Notes under the pieces: generated by a model
What the model saw: only the letters and a program-made list of their open reading frames with translations
Databases searched by the model: none
Told to the model about the DNA's origin: nothing
Source of the DNA: Candidatus Omnitrophota bacterium
Lineage (GTDB): Bacteria; Omnitrophota; Gorgyraeia; Zapsychrales; Zapsychraceae
NCBI GenBank assembly: GCA_021108075.1
Contig: JAIORP010000187.1
Location: 1 to 38,080, forward strand
Length of the DNA stretch: 38,080 nucleotides
Direction of reading: 5' to 3'
Position numbers and translations under genes: made by a program
In this document: positions 1-9,032 of the stretch, in pieces
Numbering within the stretch: the first letter of the stretch is position 1
Layout: each line of letters starts with the position of its first letter

Positions 1-36
1 AATTTAGAAGTAACGGATTCTACAAATAAAAACTAG

Positions 37-198
37 TTCTCGGACAAGCTCCTAGGCGGCTGTCCGAGAATAAATTTTTTGTTCAAATCAAGGCGCACGA
101 CGACAGAAAACCGCAGGTGTACATGTGTACATTGAGGATTTTTTGGAGTTTTGCAACGTAGAACTGAATAAAAAGATCATTCTCGGGCAGCCTCCTAG
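37..198. repeat. Interspersed repeat with hairpin ends
   Basis: A non-coding stretch that looks like a small dispersed element. At its left, TTCTCGGACA (37-46) pairs perfectly with TGTCCGAGAA (61-70) around a 14-base loop containing CTCCTAGG. A related sequence, CTCGGGCAGCCTCCTAG, recurs near 182-198, so similar motifs flank the element. The centre holds an inverted repeat, TGTACA-TG-TGTACA (118-131), inside a longer imperfect palindrome. No ORF of note. Similar repeats are, from memory, common in environmental bacterial genomes; copy number cannot be judged here. Confidence 0.5.
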
Positions 199-242
199 AG
201 CACAACGCTGCACTTGCTAATTTGAATGCGCCACCTATGCCA

Positions 243-863
243 CTACTTCGCATACATGGCTTGAAGTTGGTCTATGGAAGGGAAATCATGGTAATACTCA
301 CCCTGTGGCCCGATATACCCATCGCCCCTGCGGATGAGCTCAACAGGTACATATGTGCCATCTTGATGCGGAATATGAACGGTATATCGCCCGGCATCTG
401 GAACCGTTGTCGGATCTGAGGCCGCAACGACCATGACCTTCTCGGGCAAGGACTCAACCGCGTAAACAGGGTCATCCACAACAATATATCCTTTTTTGTG
501 TTTCGCATAATATACATCATTATAGTAATAATAAATATGTCCATTCACCAAAATCCGTTTATGTTTGGGCGGAAGTTCGATAAGGATGCCACCGATTGGA
601 GGCGCCACAACGATATATTGACCACCAGTATCTTTAAGATAAAAAACGCCTCTATCATAATAATAGTCGCGGCCACCAACGATGATATGGATCAATTTCC
701 TGGGAATTCGAACGATTCTTCCCCATAGGGGATGGGGACGATAATGATGTCTGCGGTGAGGATAGCGCCGGCGAAAAATCCGAGCCTCACCCAAGTCTGC
801 GTGAAGGAATACCGTTAAGGCCAGGGCGGTTAAAACAATGATACTCTTTCTTTTCGGAAACAT
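243..863 (-). CDS. DUF6515 family secreted protein
   Basis: A 206-residue exported protein. Residues 1-27 form a signal peptide (basic start, hydrophobic core, AxA-like end at GEA). Next comes a basic, His/Arg/Tyr-rich stretch, then the repeated pattern that I associate with DUF6515: YYYDRGVFY, a GGQYIVVAPP turn, GHIYYYYNDVYY, and a second YIVVDDP. Each unit places aromatic residues just before a glycine/valine strand, suggesting short beta repeats in the periplasm or at the surface. The start is supported by AAAGGAG five bases before the ATG. It is transcribed alone, leftward, downstream of the TPR gene (gap about 100 bases). The biochemical role of DUF6515 is not known to me; the family assignment rests on motif recall. 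Confidence 0.65.
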   Translation of the reverse strand: MFPKRKSIIVLTALALTVFLHADLGEARIFRRRYPHRRHHYRPHPLWGRIVRIPRKLIHIIVGGRDYYYDRGVFYLKDTGGQYIVVAPPIGGILIELPPKHKRILVNGHIYYYYNDVYYAKHKKGYIVVDDPVYAVESLPEKVMVVAASDPTTVPDAGRYTVHIPHQDGTYVPVELIRRGDGYIGPQGEYYHDFPSIDQLQAMYAK

Positions 864-960
864 ATGAACTCCTTTCTTTTGTCCTCTTGATCACATCTGG
901 AGTTAAAAAGTTCCGAAAATAAAATTTTTTATCTTTCACGTTCCTTTTTGGAATATCCTA

Positions 961-3387
961 TCAGGCGCTGATGACTTTTGCTACGGGAAATAATCTCGCG
1001 ACCGCTGCGTCGATCTCTTTAACAGATTCATCACCCTTTTTAAATGGTACCGACAAAGGAACGATAACGGCACCCTTATCAATCTCAACGAGCATGCTGG
1101 CCTTTTCAAACATCAAAGACCGCATCGAATTATCCTCAAATATCCTCCGGGTGATTTCTTCATCATTTGTTAATATTATCTTAAAAAGCTGACAAAATGA
1201 CGGCATCGTATCTTTATTAACTTCAATTAACTTACGACTCTTCACCAGCGCTTTCTTTGATAAAACATTCATCCTCCTACCGATAAATGTCTTTCCGACA
1301 GAAGGAATGCACACAAGACAATATTGCGTATTGGTCTGCACCGACAAGAAATAATCGTAATACCCCGCAGTGGAACTAAAACAAGATTTTGGGCGTCTGA
1401 AGATGGATTGGATATCAATCCGGTAATCTTCCTGATAGTAATACAAAGCTATTGAATGGGTTTGCCCAACAACGTCCTTAACCTTACCATTGAACTTTTC
1501 AGCTAACTTTTCTAGTATCTTTCTCTCCCGTCTTCCCAACAATCGACGTCTTATACGGACACCGAAAAGAATATCAAGGAAATATAACACAAAAAAAGCC
1601 GGACCGACCAAAATAACGAGCCATAATCCATCCCCTTCTTGCCGGCTTCGCCTTAAAACCTGAATAAAGCTTCTCTCTTTCGCTTTTGCCAATTTCTCTG
1701 GATCAATGGCTATTAATAGCTCACCTATTTCTTGAACAACATCATCAATTCCCAATTCAGCATACAAAGACTGCGCTCTATCAAAATAGTTCCTGGCTTG
1801 ATCAAATTGACCCATCTCAATATATGTTTCGCCCAGCATCACATTCACATCCGGTTCATACGGCGACAAATTATTCGCTCTTAGCAAGAGAGTCTGCGCC
1901 TCTTCAACCGAACCACTTTCCAAATAGGCCCGGGCTAAAAAATATAAGACATCAATGTTATTCCGATCAGCGGCTAACAAAGATTTAAAAAATATAATAG
2001 CCGAGTCATATTGTTTTTGTTCTAATAATTTGACGCCCATGTCAAGTGTGTCTTTTTTCTTACTCAAAGAAACTTTATCTTTCCTGGTAAATGAATCAAA
2101 AGCTTGAGTCCCGGAAAACAGCGTGTCCGTTAAGATTTCGCTCCATTGTTCGATCTTATCAGTCGTCAACATTCTCTTTGAGGCATAGTGCATGGTATAA
2201 ATTCTATCAACAGTAAGGATAATACGGGCGATTTCAAAAAAATCCGCTTGCCCCTGACACTGCCTCGCGTTAAACCGGTAAAGCACATCATGGTAGGTCG
2301 AGTTAATTTCCCTCCATTCAATTTCTTTACAAATCTTTGTCAAATTATTTTTAATCGCACGCATAAATTGCCCCGCATTTAAATCTTTCTGCAGGCCAAA
2401 AAATTCATTAACCGTTACCAATTCGTTCCAGTCTTCAACCGTCTCACCCATTAAAACATATTCGGTTATTCTGGAGTCCGGCTTTTCCTTTCTGAAACCC
2501 ATTTCCCAGACACGGCCATCAAAACTGGGTCCTAATGGTCGTGTCAAAACGCTAAGGGGGTGCGACTCGGCCTTAGAAATATCCAATCGACTCAATTGGT
2601 AATCCACCACCCGCATGCCATCAAAATTACCGTTCTTTTGATAAATTTTCTTTGCTTTAAGAAGGCTCTCTTTGGCTTTTTGGCCTTCACCAATTTGCTT
2701 GTAAGCATAAGCGAGATTTTTATAATAGGAAGGATTGTCCGGATTTGACGCAATGGCGACCTTAAACAAATTAATCGCTTCTAAATACCGCTTCAAACCT
2801 ATGGTTATGTAGCCATAATTTCCGATCGCCTCAACATATTGGGGTTCAATATTTATAGCTCTTTTAATATGCATCTCGGCCTGCTCATATTGTCCCAGCA
2901 ACATATAAGCAAAGGCAAGATTATTGTAACATTCTGATGCCATGGGACTTAAGGCGATTGCTTTCTGAAAATAGGGAATCGCGCGGTTGGGTTGCTCCAG
3001 ACGGTTATAGGCAATGCCGATTTGTGCATAAGCCTCTGCCTGTTGGGGATCATCTTGAATAAGCGCCTCCCAATAAACAATGGCCGCTTTCGGATCATCA
3101 AATGCAGCATTATTGTCCTCGGGATTATCCCTTGAAAGTTCTGAAAAATTTTGGTCGGGAGCATCTGATATTATATCGTTTGATTGAGCATCGTATCTCC
3201 GTTCGATGTTTTCAATGAGACTCTTTTTAAGAATCCACACCTTCTTATGTGTTTCGATCTTAATCGTGAAGTCTGTTTCATCAATGATGTTTCCATGCAG
3301 AACTTTACCTGACTTCAACTGAACGACATCCGCCCAAACGTGTGTCGATAGAGCAAGAAGTAAAACGGTGAAAAATAAACTGCGCAC
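961..3387 (-). CDS. TPR-repeat single-pass membrane protein
   Basis: An 808-residue protein with a signal peptide (1-19, ending near VWA) and then a short beta domain that begins DVVQLKSGKVLHG, a module often seen at the front of secreted proteins. TPR motifs occupy about 95-270 (for example the YNNLAFAYMLLGQYEQAE unit) and again about 440-550 (YFLARAYLESGSVEEAQ). A transmembrane helix lies near 587-609, followed by an arginine-rich stop-transfer segment (RIRRRLLGRR) and a C-terminal domain of about 200 residues that I do not recognise. The implied topology is a periplasmic TPR part and a cytoplasmic C-terminus. The start is GTG, with AAGGGG about 10 bases upstream; the nearby ATG is out of frame. 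TPRs imply protein-protein interaction, but no partner can be named. Confidence 0.75.
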   Translation of the reverse strand: MRSLFFTVLLLALSTHVWADVVQLKSGKVLHGNIIDETDFTIKIETHKKVWILKKSLIENIERRYDAQSNDIISDAPDQNFSELSRDNPEDNNAAFDDPKAAIVYWEALIQDDPQQAEAYAQIGIAYNRLEQPNRAIPYFQKAIALSPMASECYNNLAFAYMLLGQYEQAEMHIKRAINIEPQYVEAIGNYGYITIGLKRYLEAINLFKVAIASNPDNPSYYKNLAYAYKQIGEGQKAKESLLKAKKIYQKNGNFDGMRVVDYQLSRLDISKAESHPLSVLTRPLGPSFDGRVWEMGFRKEKPDSRITEYVLMGETVEDWNELVTVNEFFGLQKDLNAGQFMRAIKNNLTKICKEIEWREINSTYHDVLYRFNARQCQGQADFFEIARIILTVDRIYTMHYASKRMLTTDKIEQWSEILTDTLFSGTQAFDSFTRKDKVSLSKKKDTLDMGVKLLEQKQYDSAIIFFKSLLAADRNNIDVLYFLARAYLESGSVEEAQTLLLRANNLSPYEPDVNVMLGETYIEMGQFDQARNYFDRAQSLYAELGIDDVVQEIGELLIAIDPEKLAKAKERSFIQVLRRSRQEGDGLWLVILVGPAFFVLYFLDILFGVRIRRRLLGRRERKILEKLAEKFNGKVKDVVGQTHSIALYYYQEDYRIDIQSIFRRPKSCFSSTAGYYDYFLSVQTNTQYCLVCIPSVGKTFIGRRMNVLSKKALVKSRKLIEVNKDTMPSFCQLFKIILTNDEEITRRIFEDNSMRSLMFEKASMLVEIDKGAVIVPLSVPFKKGDESVKEIDAAVARLFPVAKVISA

Positions 3388-3699
3388 GCACGCATCCCCT
3401 TAGATTGGTCAAACTCTTTAGCATCAATAAGTTTATTGCTTTTCATTATAATCAAATGTATAACCAAGAACAACATTATTATGGCGGACGTTCATAGAAA
3501 TGTTTCAATCCATATCCCGTCTCTTGGATTGCAGTTGTAACTCAATCCTTCAGATGGGTATTATTATACGACTGGAATTTGTTCCATTGTACAATATTGA
3601 CCAACCATGATATCGTGCCCGGTCCCCAGTCAGATATTCCCTGTGTTCATCCATGGCCTTTCACGAAAGTTTATTTCTTTTCATGCCTCCAATCTCCGC

Positions 3700-3705
3700 T
3701 ATAAT
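3700..3705 (+). promoter_or_regulatory. -10 box for the kinase/DHDPS-like fusion gene
   Basis: A perfect TATAAT sits 11 bases before the ATG at 3717. A transcript from it would begin about 0-6 bases before the start codon, and no Shine-Dalgarno sequence is present, so the mRNA is probably leaderless. The -35 region is poor. The rest of the 3388-3699 gap shows no gene or clear repeat. Confidence 0.4.
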
Positions 3706-3716
3706 ACCTATCCATC

Positions 3717-4928
3717 ATGAAAATTCATGTCCAATATAAAAACAAACGGTTCCGCCGAAAACCGGATATCATTCTAGCTGATCTGATACAGAATATTTCT
3801 TCCCGCCAGGAACGTCCTTTTCTGGTTACCATTGGCGGCCCCGGAGGATCCGGCAAATCAACTTTTGCAAAAAAACTCGCATCCAGGCTCAAACCGCACA
3901 GTATCGTTCTTCCGCTGGATGACTACAAAACACCCCGTGCTTTACGTTCGAAACTGAATGTTTTCGGTCCGCACCCACGAGCCAATGAGATGGAATTGAT
4001 AAAAAAACATTTTCAAAAAGTATCCAGGGGGAAAAACTTTGACCGACCGGTCTACGATAAAAAACTGGGGAAGATCCATTCAAAAAAATCTTTTCATCCC
4101 CGAAAAATCACCATTATCGAAGGAGAAGTGGCCACATTCAAACCTTTTCGGCCTTATACCCAGCTTAGTATATTTATCGACGCAAATTGGAAGACTTTAC
4201 TAAAAACCCGCATTAACCGCGATATTACGGAACGGGGATACGATAAAGAAAAAGCCATTACGACCTTTTTGCACAGCAACTTAAAAGAGTTCCAGCAATA
4301 CGGCGCAGACAGCAAGAAGCATGCGGATATTCATATCTATTGCGACGACGATTACGACATTTATATTGAGTCCATTGAAATAAAACTATTCGAACAGCAT
4401 CATGCTCTTTTTAATAAAAATATCATGGCGATCCAGAGGTCAGAAAAAACGTTCGATGTGCCTTTAGCCCTTGATGAAAATAAAAAAATCGATATCGAAA
4501 CCTTTGCCGACTTTTTACAGGCTTTATTCCATGAAGGGGTCCACCGGATTATCATTGGACATTACTGCGCAGAAGGAATCACATTAACCCGTCAAGAACA
4601 TAAAACACTCATCCAAACAGCCTGTAAATTTTTCCCGGGAGAAATCATCACGTATCTTCAAGCAGCCAACCTGATTGACAGCCGGGCTTTAATCCTGGCA
4701 TCAGCAGAATACGGTGCGGACAGGGTCATCGTCGATCTCGAAACACTGACCGGGGATCTCAAGGAAGCGGGAATAGAACGGTATAAAAATGCCCTGCTGA
4801 CGGACGCTATTCCCGTTCAATTCACCATCAATCATAATATCAAACTCAAAAACAATCCTCTGGGCGCTAAAATACAAGCCCAAAAAGTCTTCAAGGGTTT
4901 CCCTCTGAATTTAAGACCACCGTTCTAA
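3717..4928 (+). CDS. P-loop uridine-kinase-like domain fused to shortened DHDPS-like domain
   Basis: A 403-residue two-part protein. Residues 35-225 are a uridine kinase/phosphoribulokinase-type P-loop domain, with Walker A GGPGGSGKST at 40-49, an LDDY motif (67-70) where the family binds nucleoside and magnesium, and IIEGEVA at 133-139. Residues 245-403 resemble dihydrodipicolinate synthase (DapA): a sequence like its GTTGE-loop region (GHYCAEGITLTRQEHK, 281-296), the following helix and the GADRVIVD strand (333-340). The sequence then jumps to a DapA-like end (NNPLGAK ... GFPLNLRPPF). The middle of the barrel, which carries the Schiff-base lysine, is missing, and the GTTGE motif is degraded. 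The second half is therefore probably not a working aldolase. The kinase substrate is unknown. The gene stands alone on the plus strand and converges on the lipoprotein gene with a 9-base gap. Confidence 0.65.
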   Translation: MKIHVQYKNKRFRRKPDIILADLIQNISSRQERPFLVTIGGPGGSGKSTFAKKLASRLKPHSIVLPLDDYKTPRALRSKLNVFGPHPRANEMELIKKHFQKVSRGKNFDRPVYDKKLGKIHSKKSFHPRKITIIEGEVATFKPFRPYTQLSIFIDANWKTLLKTRINRDITERGYDKEKAITTFLHSNLKEFQQYGADSKKHADIHIYCDDDYDIYIESIEIKLFEQHHALFNKNIMAIQRSEKTFDVPLALDENKKIDIETFADFLQALFHEGVHRIIIGHYCAEGITLTRQEHKTLIQTACKFFPGEIITYLQAANLIDSRALILASAEYGADRVIVDLETLTGDLKEAGIERYKNALLTDAIPVQFTINHNIKLKNNPLGAKIQAQKVFKGFPLNLRPPF

Positions 4929-4937
4929 TTGTTCCCC

Positions 4938-5654
4938 TCACCGATTAAATGTGCTCAACTTGTCGATAAAGTCATCACTTAATTTATCAACTAACGCATT
5001 TCTCAATTCCATAAAGACGGCATTATTCCGGTCATCATAATTCAGATAAGATGGCGTCCTCTTTGAGACGGACGCGGAAGCGTTAGCCATGAAGACAACC
5101 TTACCGCTGCGCACATCAATCAATGCCCCTGAGGCCCGGCCCTCTGCGTCATGTTGAGTACCGGGAATGATATACGCCCCTATCAAAGTAATATCAAAAA
5201 ATTGCAAAAAATTAGGTGTCGTTTTAAAATCCGTCGACCCACCGAATATAAACAAATAGTCCGCGCCTTGATCGTTTGCGAGATAACACATTTTTTTCAT
5301 CACAACCGCAACCTCTGACCGGTCAGGTCCATTACCTCCATTAGATTGAGAATGAGACGTAACCTCTCCAGAAGGAACTGTCGTGACAGAATAGATTAAC
5401 TGTCTTTGTTGAGACAACTTCTCAATAACGGTATTTTGTGGAGCAACCTCTCCCACTTGTGCGACAGCTAATTTGATCGGTTTCTTGATGTAATGAGTTT
5501 TTTGTCTGGTATCCGACTTTCCATCATACATGCTGTAAACATAATTGGTTAAATTCATAGCACCCGTTTCTCTTATGGATAATCCCGTTGTATAACATCC
5601 GGATAAAGTGATTCCGCTAATAACAACGATCCAGCATTGGAAAATGCACTTCAT
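4938..5654 (-). CDS. Lipoprotein in the rhombosortase operon
   Basis: A 238-residue lipoprotein. The signal peptide ends in a lipobox, TLSGC, with Cys20 as the lipidation site. The mature part contains a GADYLFIFGG strand (about 133-142), a hydrophobic ITLIGAYIIPG segment and GALIDVRSGKVVFMANA, an arrangement I recall from uncharacterised envelope lipoproteins in PVC-type genomes. I cannot name a family or function. It is the third gene of a minus-strand run: the rhomboid protease gene ends 19 bases upstream, and the VIT/VWA gene precedes that. Tight spacing suggests one transcript and a shared role in placing or using the VWA protein at the envelope, but this is inference from context only. 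Confidence 0.65.
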   Translation of the reverse strand: MKCIFQCWIVVISGITLSGCYTTGLSIRETGAMNLTNYVYSMYDGKSDTRQKTHYIKKPIKLAVAQVGEVAPQNTVIEKLSQQRQLIYSVTTVPSGEVTSHSQSNGGNGPDRSEVAVVMKKMCYLANDQGADYLFIFGGSTDFKTTPNFLQFFDITLIGAYIIPGTQHDAEGRASGALIDVRSGKVVFMANASASVSKRTPSYLNYDDRNNAVFMELRNALVDKLSDDFIDKLSTFNR

Positions 5655-5673
5655 GCCAACCTCCTTTTAAACG

Positions 5674-6339
5674 TTATATATTTGATGGGTTACTCTTAAG
5701 TTTCATCAGGCCGATCTCAAACAAAATAAAAACAAATCCCGACATAAGCCCGGCTAAATGGCTGATTGGAACGCTTGAACATTGTTCACTTGGTTGCATA
5801 AAAATTGTTTGATGCGTCAGCAACTCAAAAATAATTTTAGCGATAGCTCCCAACAAAATAAGTATGAGATAATTCTGTTTTGTGTCTTTCCATTCCATCC
5901 ATATCGCGCCCACAAACAATCCATTAAGGGCTCCGGATAATCCGCTATATTCTGGCAAGGTATACGCGCCTAGCCACAACCACAAACCCACCCCTGTAAA
6001 ACTTATTAACAGCGCCCGGTAAAAACGTTTTAAAGACTTAAGTTCAACGGTTGTTCCGATAATGCCAAAGGCCAGCACATTCCAAAACAGGTGATCAAAA
6101 TTATAATGAACCAAATGGCCCGTTAACAAACGCCAGACCTCATTTTGAGCAATCGCCGAGCGGTTATAAATAAACAGGGCGTTCAACGGCATAAATAAAT
6201 AATGCAATAGAATAATTCCGACGGAAATCATGATCGTATGCCAGGGGATATGTCTTTTAAGAAGCGGCATCCCGCCCCGGTCATTCGACCGGGGCGGGAT
6301 GCTTTTTGCCAGGATTATTTTATTATTCATCGCGTCCAT
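5674..6339 (-). CDS. rrtA: Rhombosortase-like rhomboid family intramembrane serine protease
   Basis: A 221-residue polytopic membrane protein with about six hydrophobic helices. Catalytic features are visible: WRLLTGHLVHYNFDHLFWN (69-87) with rhomboid-type histidines, GLSG with nucleophile Ser135, and SHLAG with His194. The compact size, the WR..TGH..H opening and the YSGLSG/HLAG pair fit the rhombosortase branch, which cleaves C-terminal GlyGly-CTERM tails, better than long GlpG-type rhomboids. The VIT/VWA gene ends 12 bases upstream and its product carries such a tail, so it is the probable substrate. Ribosome binding is by GGAGGG directly after the upstream stop codon, which fixes the ATG at 6339. 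Codons 13-24 lie in a 16-bp perfect hairpin, an unusual place for one. An ordinary small rhomboid remains an alternative. Confidence 0.75.
   Translation of the reverse strand: MDAMNNKIILAKSIPPRSNDRGGMPLLKRHIPWHTIMISVGIILLHYLFMPLNALFIYNRSAIAQNEVWRLLTGHLVHYNFDHLFWNVLAFGIIGTTVELKSLKRFYRALLISFTGVGLWLWLGAYTLPEYSGLSGALNGLFVGAIWMEWKDTKQNYLILILLGAIAKIIFELLTHQTIFMQPSEQCSSVPISHLAGLMSGFVFILFEIGLMKLKSNPSNI
6267..6302. repeat. 16-bp GC-rich perfect hairpin inside the rhomboid gene
   Basis: Arms 6267-6282 and 6287-6302 are perfect inverted repeats around the loop ATTC. On the plus strand the stem is followed by a run of five T (6303-6307), so it looks like an intrinsic terminator for rightward transcription, although it lies within codons 13-24 of a leftward gene. 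It could instead lower rhomboid expression relative to the VWA gene, or be a small inserted palindrome kept in frame. Confidence 0.7.
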
Positions 6340-6351
6340 AAAACTCCCTCC

Positions 6352-8460
6352 TTAACGTTTCCGTCGGTTGTTAATGAAACCTCGAAAGAATGGCAGCAAT
6401 AACAAAAAATAAAACGGATCAATGGCCCCAGCCCCGCCACCACGACTACGTGTCGTCGGCTGGTTATGATTAAACATCGGTGAGCCCGTATCGACCCTGC
6501 GTGATTGAACCGGTCGAGCCCGGCGTTTTTGTCGCGATTGATTTTCCGTTGCAAGCCGAGCTTGATTCCGCCTTTCAATCCCCAATTCTTTGAAGACGTC
6601 TTCTTCAACAACAACCATCGAGGTATAATCCGTCACTAAACTATATTCAAGGCCGATATCGATGATCGCGTTCTTTGTGTCATCCGTTTCGCCGAAGTCA
6701 TCCATTTGCTCGGTTAAGTCCTCAATCGTGGCATAGGCCCAAAGCCGCTCAATCTCCGGATTCTGATCGGCAATCACGGGGAAATCAAATTGTGTTTGAT
6801 AAACGATGTCTTTCCCGGAAATTCTTCCCTGTAAGGACACATCCGCTTTCCCACTGCCATAATAATGTCCAAAAACAACTAACTGCTGCCCACGATACAA
6901 ACTGCCGATATCTTTCGGAGTCAAATCAAAAGTTTTAATCCCTTTGATCTTTAATGCCGCACCGTGCAGGGATTGAAAATTGACCTTATTTGTCGCTAAT
7001 AAAATCTTCCCAACGATATCATCACTATTCGAAACATTGATAGCAAAACCATGTGAATGGCGTGTTAAGGCATTTAATAATGGTTTATTCGCGCTGTTCC
7101 CCATGATAAACGTAAACAAACGAATATCCTTCTTTTTAATCAGTTCAATGAATTTCTTCTGTTGTGTTATGCCGACATTGGCGACACCGTCTGTGACTAA
7201 AATAATGCTGCTTGTCCGGTCCGCGTCCAAACTTTTCAAGCCCTGCTGTAATCCACGGTAAACATTTGTTCCTCCACCGGGTTGAACTTGCCGAACACGA
7301 TCAATATAAGTTTGGACATTCTCCCTTGTCGCCGGAATAAATCCACGGGAAATTTCACGCGACGTTTCGTTAAACGTAATAATCCTGAAACGGTCCCTTT
7401 CTGTCATATTCTCTAAGGCCCGGCTCACACCTTCTGTGAGCGTAAAATATTTACCTTGCATCGACCCGGAAACATCCAGGACAAAGACCCAATCACGTCC
7501 TTCAATAATCGGCTGCAAATCCATGCCCGGAGTTATGGTCAGCATGAATGTTCCTCTCTTATCTCCCTCTGTTTTATAGGCAACCAAATCAACCGATCCC
7601 GGCAGATTATCCGTTAAGCGATAATAAACCACGATATCCTTATCCAGTCGGAAATTACTGTTGAGCGCGGCCGGCTGAGCCTCCATTTCTTCCTGTTGAT
7701 TGTTAATCGTCAGACTTTGATCCGTTCCGTTCAATCCACCAGAATGATCGACCAGATTATCCAAATGAATCACCCACTCGTCTTCATTTTGAACAATCTG
7801 AGCCCCCGGATGACCGGGCAGCCGAACACCATCAATGGGATAAGATGATCGGATGACCAGGTCAAAATTAAATGTTCCTGTCACCTCTTCATTGGCCGTC
7901 CAGAAAGAAAGCTTATGATCATCAACTCCGCCTTCTTCTAAAGGATAGGTGTATTGCCCCATGCCCAGATCAACTGCCGCAGGTTGAATATAACTGAGAC
8001 GAATCCTGGTTTCTTGATTAGCGCGGACAGGGTAAACACTTGTTTCAAATGTCTTATAACCATCCTTTTCTGTCAGGCCCGCGTTCTTTCCCTGTTTTTT
8101 CTGATCTTCATAGACTTCACGCGCCTTCTTCTTTTCCAAGACCTCTCCTTGAATCGGCTTTCCATCAATCCACATCGTAAATTCAGACATGGCAGCTTTA
8201 TCTGGAACAGGAAAAGAATAGATGGCCTCCAAGTCAGAATCGTGCGGATTATAAAATATTTGATCCACTGTCGTGATGGCATAGCCATCCTCAAGAACGA
8301 CCTGAACATGATGGTCCTTGATGTCTAACTCTGGAAGAGACCGGTCTTTCGGGGTCAACAATCCAGCAGCGTTTGCGACTGTTGTTAACTTCCCTATTAA
8401 TAGCATCGAGAGAATAAGTGAAAACATGAAAACCTTTTTTTGTCTGAGTTTAAATTGCAT
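6352..8460 (-). CDS. VIT and VWA domain protein with GlyGly-CTERM-like sorting tail
   Basis: A 702-residue exported protein. A signal peptide (about 1-31) precedes a VIT domain (about 35-170, including the DQIFYNPHDSDLEAIYSFPVP strand pair and the EKKKAREVYE helix). The VWA domain follows (about 325-495), with a complete MIDAS metal site: DVSGS, the GGGTN threonine and the TDGVAN aspartate. The C-terminus has a glycine-rich hinge (RSRGGGAG), one hydrophobic helix and a basic RRKR end, the three parts of a GlyGly-CTERM signal. The protein is thus probably held in the inner membrane, cut by the adjacent rhombosortase and passed to the surface. The start has AAAGGAG seven bases upstream. It is the first gene of the operon. 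VIT/VWA proteins often mediate adhesion or assembly; the ligand is unknown. Confidence 0.85.
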   Translation of the reverse strand: MQFKLRQKKVFMFSLILSMLLIGKLTTVANAAGLLTPKDRSLPELDIKDHHVQVVLEDGYAITTVDQIFYNPHDSDLEAIYSFPVPDKAAMSEFTMWIDGKPIQGEVLEKKKAREVYEDQKKQGKNAGLTEKDGYKTFETSVYPVRANQETRIRLSYIQPAAVDLGMGQYTYPLEEGGVDDHKLSFWTANEEVTGTFNFDLVIRSSYPIDGVRLPGHPGAQIVQNEDEWVIHLDNLVDHSGGLNGTDQSLTINNQQEEMEAQPAALNSNFRLDKDIVVYYRLTDNLPGSVDLVAYKTEGDKRGTFMLTITPGMDLQPIIEGRDWVFVLDVSGSMQGKYFTLTEGVSRALENMTERDRFRIITFNETSREISRGFIPATRENVQTYIDRVRQVQPGGGTNVYRGLQQGLKSLDADRTSSIILVTDGVANVGITQQKKFIELIKKKDIRLFTFIMGNSANKPLLNALTRHSHGFAINVSNSDDIVGKILLATNKVNFQSLHGAALKIKGIKTFDLTPKDIGSLYRGQQLVVFGHYYGSGKADVSLQGRISGKDIVYQTQFDFPVIADQNPEIERLWAYATIEDLTEQMDDFGETDDTKNAIIDIGLEYSLVTDYTSMVVVEEDVFKELGIERRNQARLATENQSRQKRRARPVQSRRVDTGSPMFNHNQPTTRSRGGGAGAIDPFYFLLLLPFFRGFINNRRKR

Positions 8461-8789
8461 CGTATTGCTCCTTTGATTGAAACTTCAACTGTTAACCATT
8501 CAACTATTATATTAAAAAAAAGTACCCATTATGTTTGCCCCACCCATGATACCGACAAAAATAATCGATCTTCTATCATTGAACACCGACCATCATCTAA
8601 TCTTTTCAAAAACCATTGTTCCTCATTACAATAAGTTTACCATTCAACTATTTATCTGTCAAGTGTTTTTATAAACAACCCCCATGAGATGCTTTTATCA
8701 AAAAAACACAATTCTATCCGGTAAATATGTCAATTTTTCTCTGGGAAATGTGGATCACGCTTGGATGGATTGATTGACCATTATTATCG

Positions 8790-8863
8790 AGAATGACCTA
8801 TCTTGCCTTAGCGTCGAAAAAAGCAGAATTGGTTTTGGTCATTATTCAATGGAATTGGTATTA
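8790..8863. repeat. Miniature repeat, copy A (partial)
   Basis: The element core TTGCCTTAGCGTCGAAAA then AAGCAGAATTGG and the terminal AATGGAATTGGTATTA match the right half of the copy at 24921-25027 read on the other strand. The left end is degraded. It lies in the 8461-9032 gap, where I see no gene; the rest of the gap is AT-rich, with a TATAAT-like box near the start of the VWA gene. Confidence 0.6.
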
Positions 8864-9032
8864 CTACACTTATCACGGGTCCAGAGATAAATTTCATACA
8901 AACCTCGTCCCTCCCGGAAATGTAATGACAAAAATAATATGAAAAAAAATAAAAAAATCTGTAGATACCCACGGACATGCCGTGGCACTTTTATAATTTT
9001 AGATGGACAAAGTTTTTTAGTATCTTTTTGTG

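Noticed and set aside
6352..8460. Class C sortase substrate reading of the VIT/VWA protein
   Set aside because: There is no LPxTG motif at the tail and no sortase gene nearby; a rhomboid is adjacent instead.
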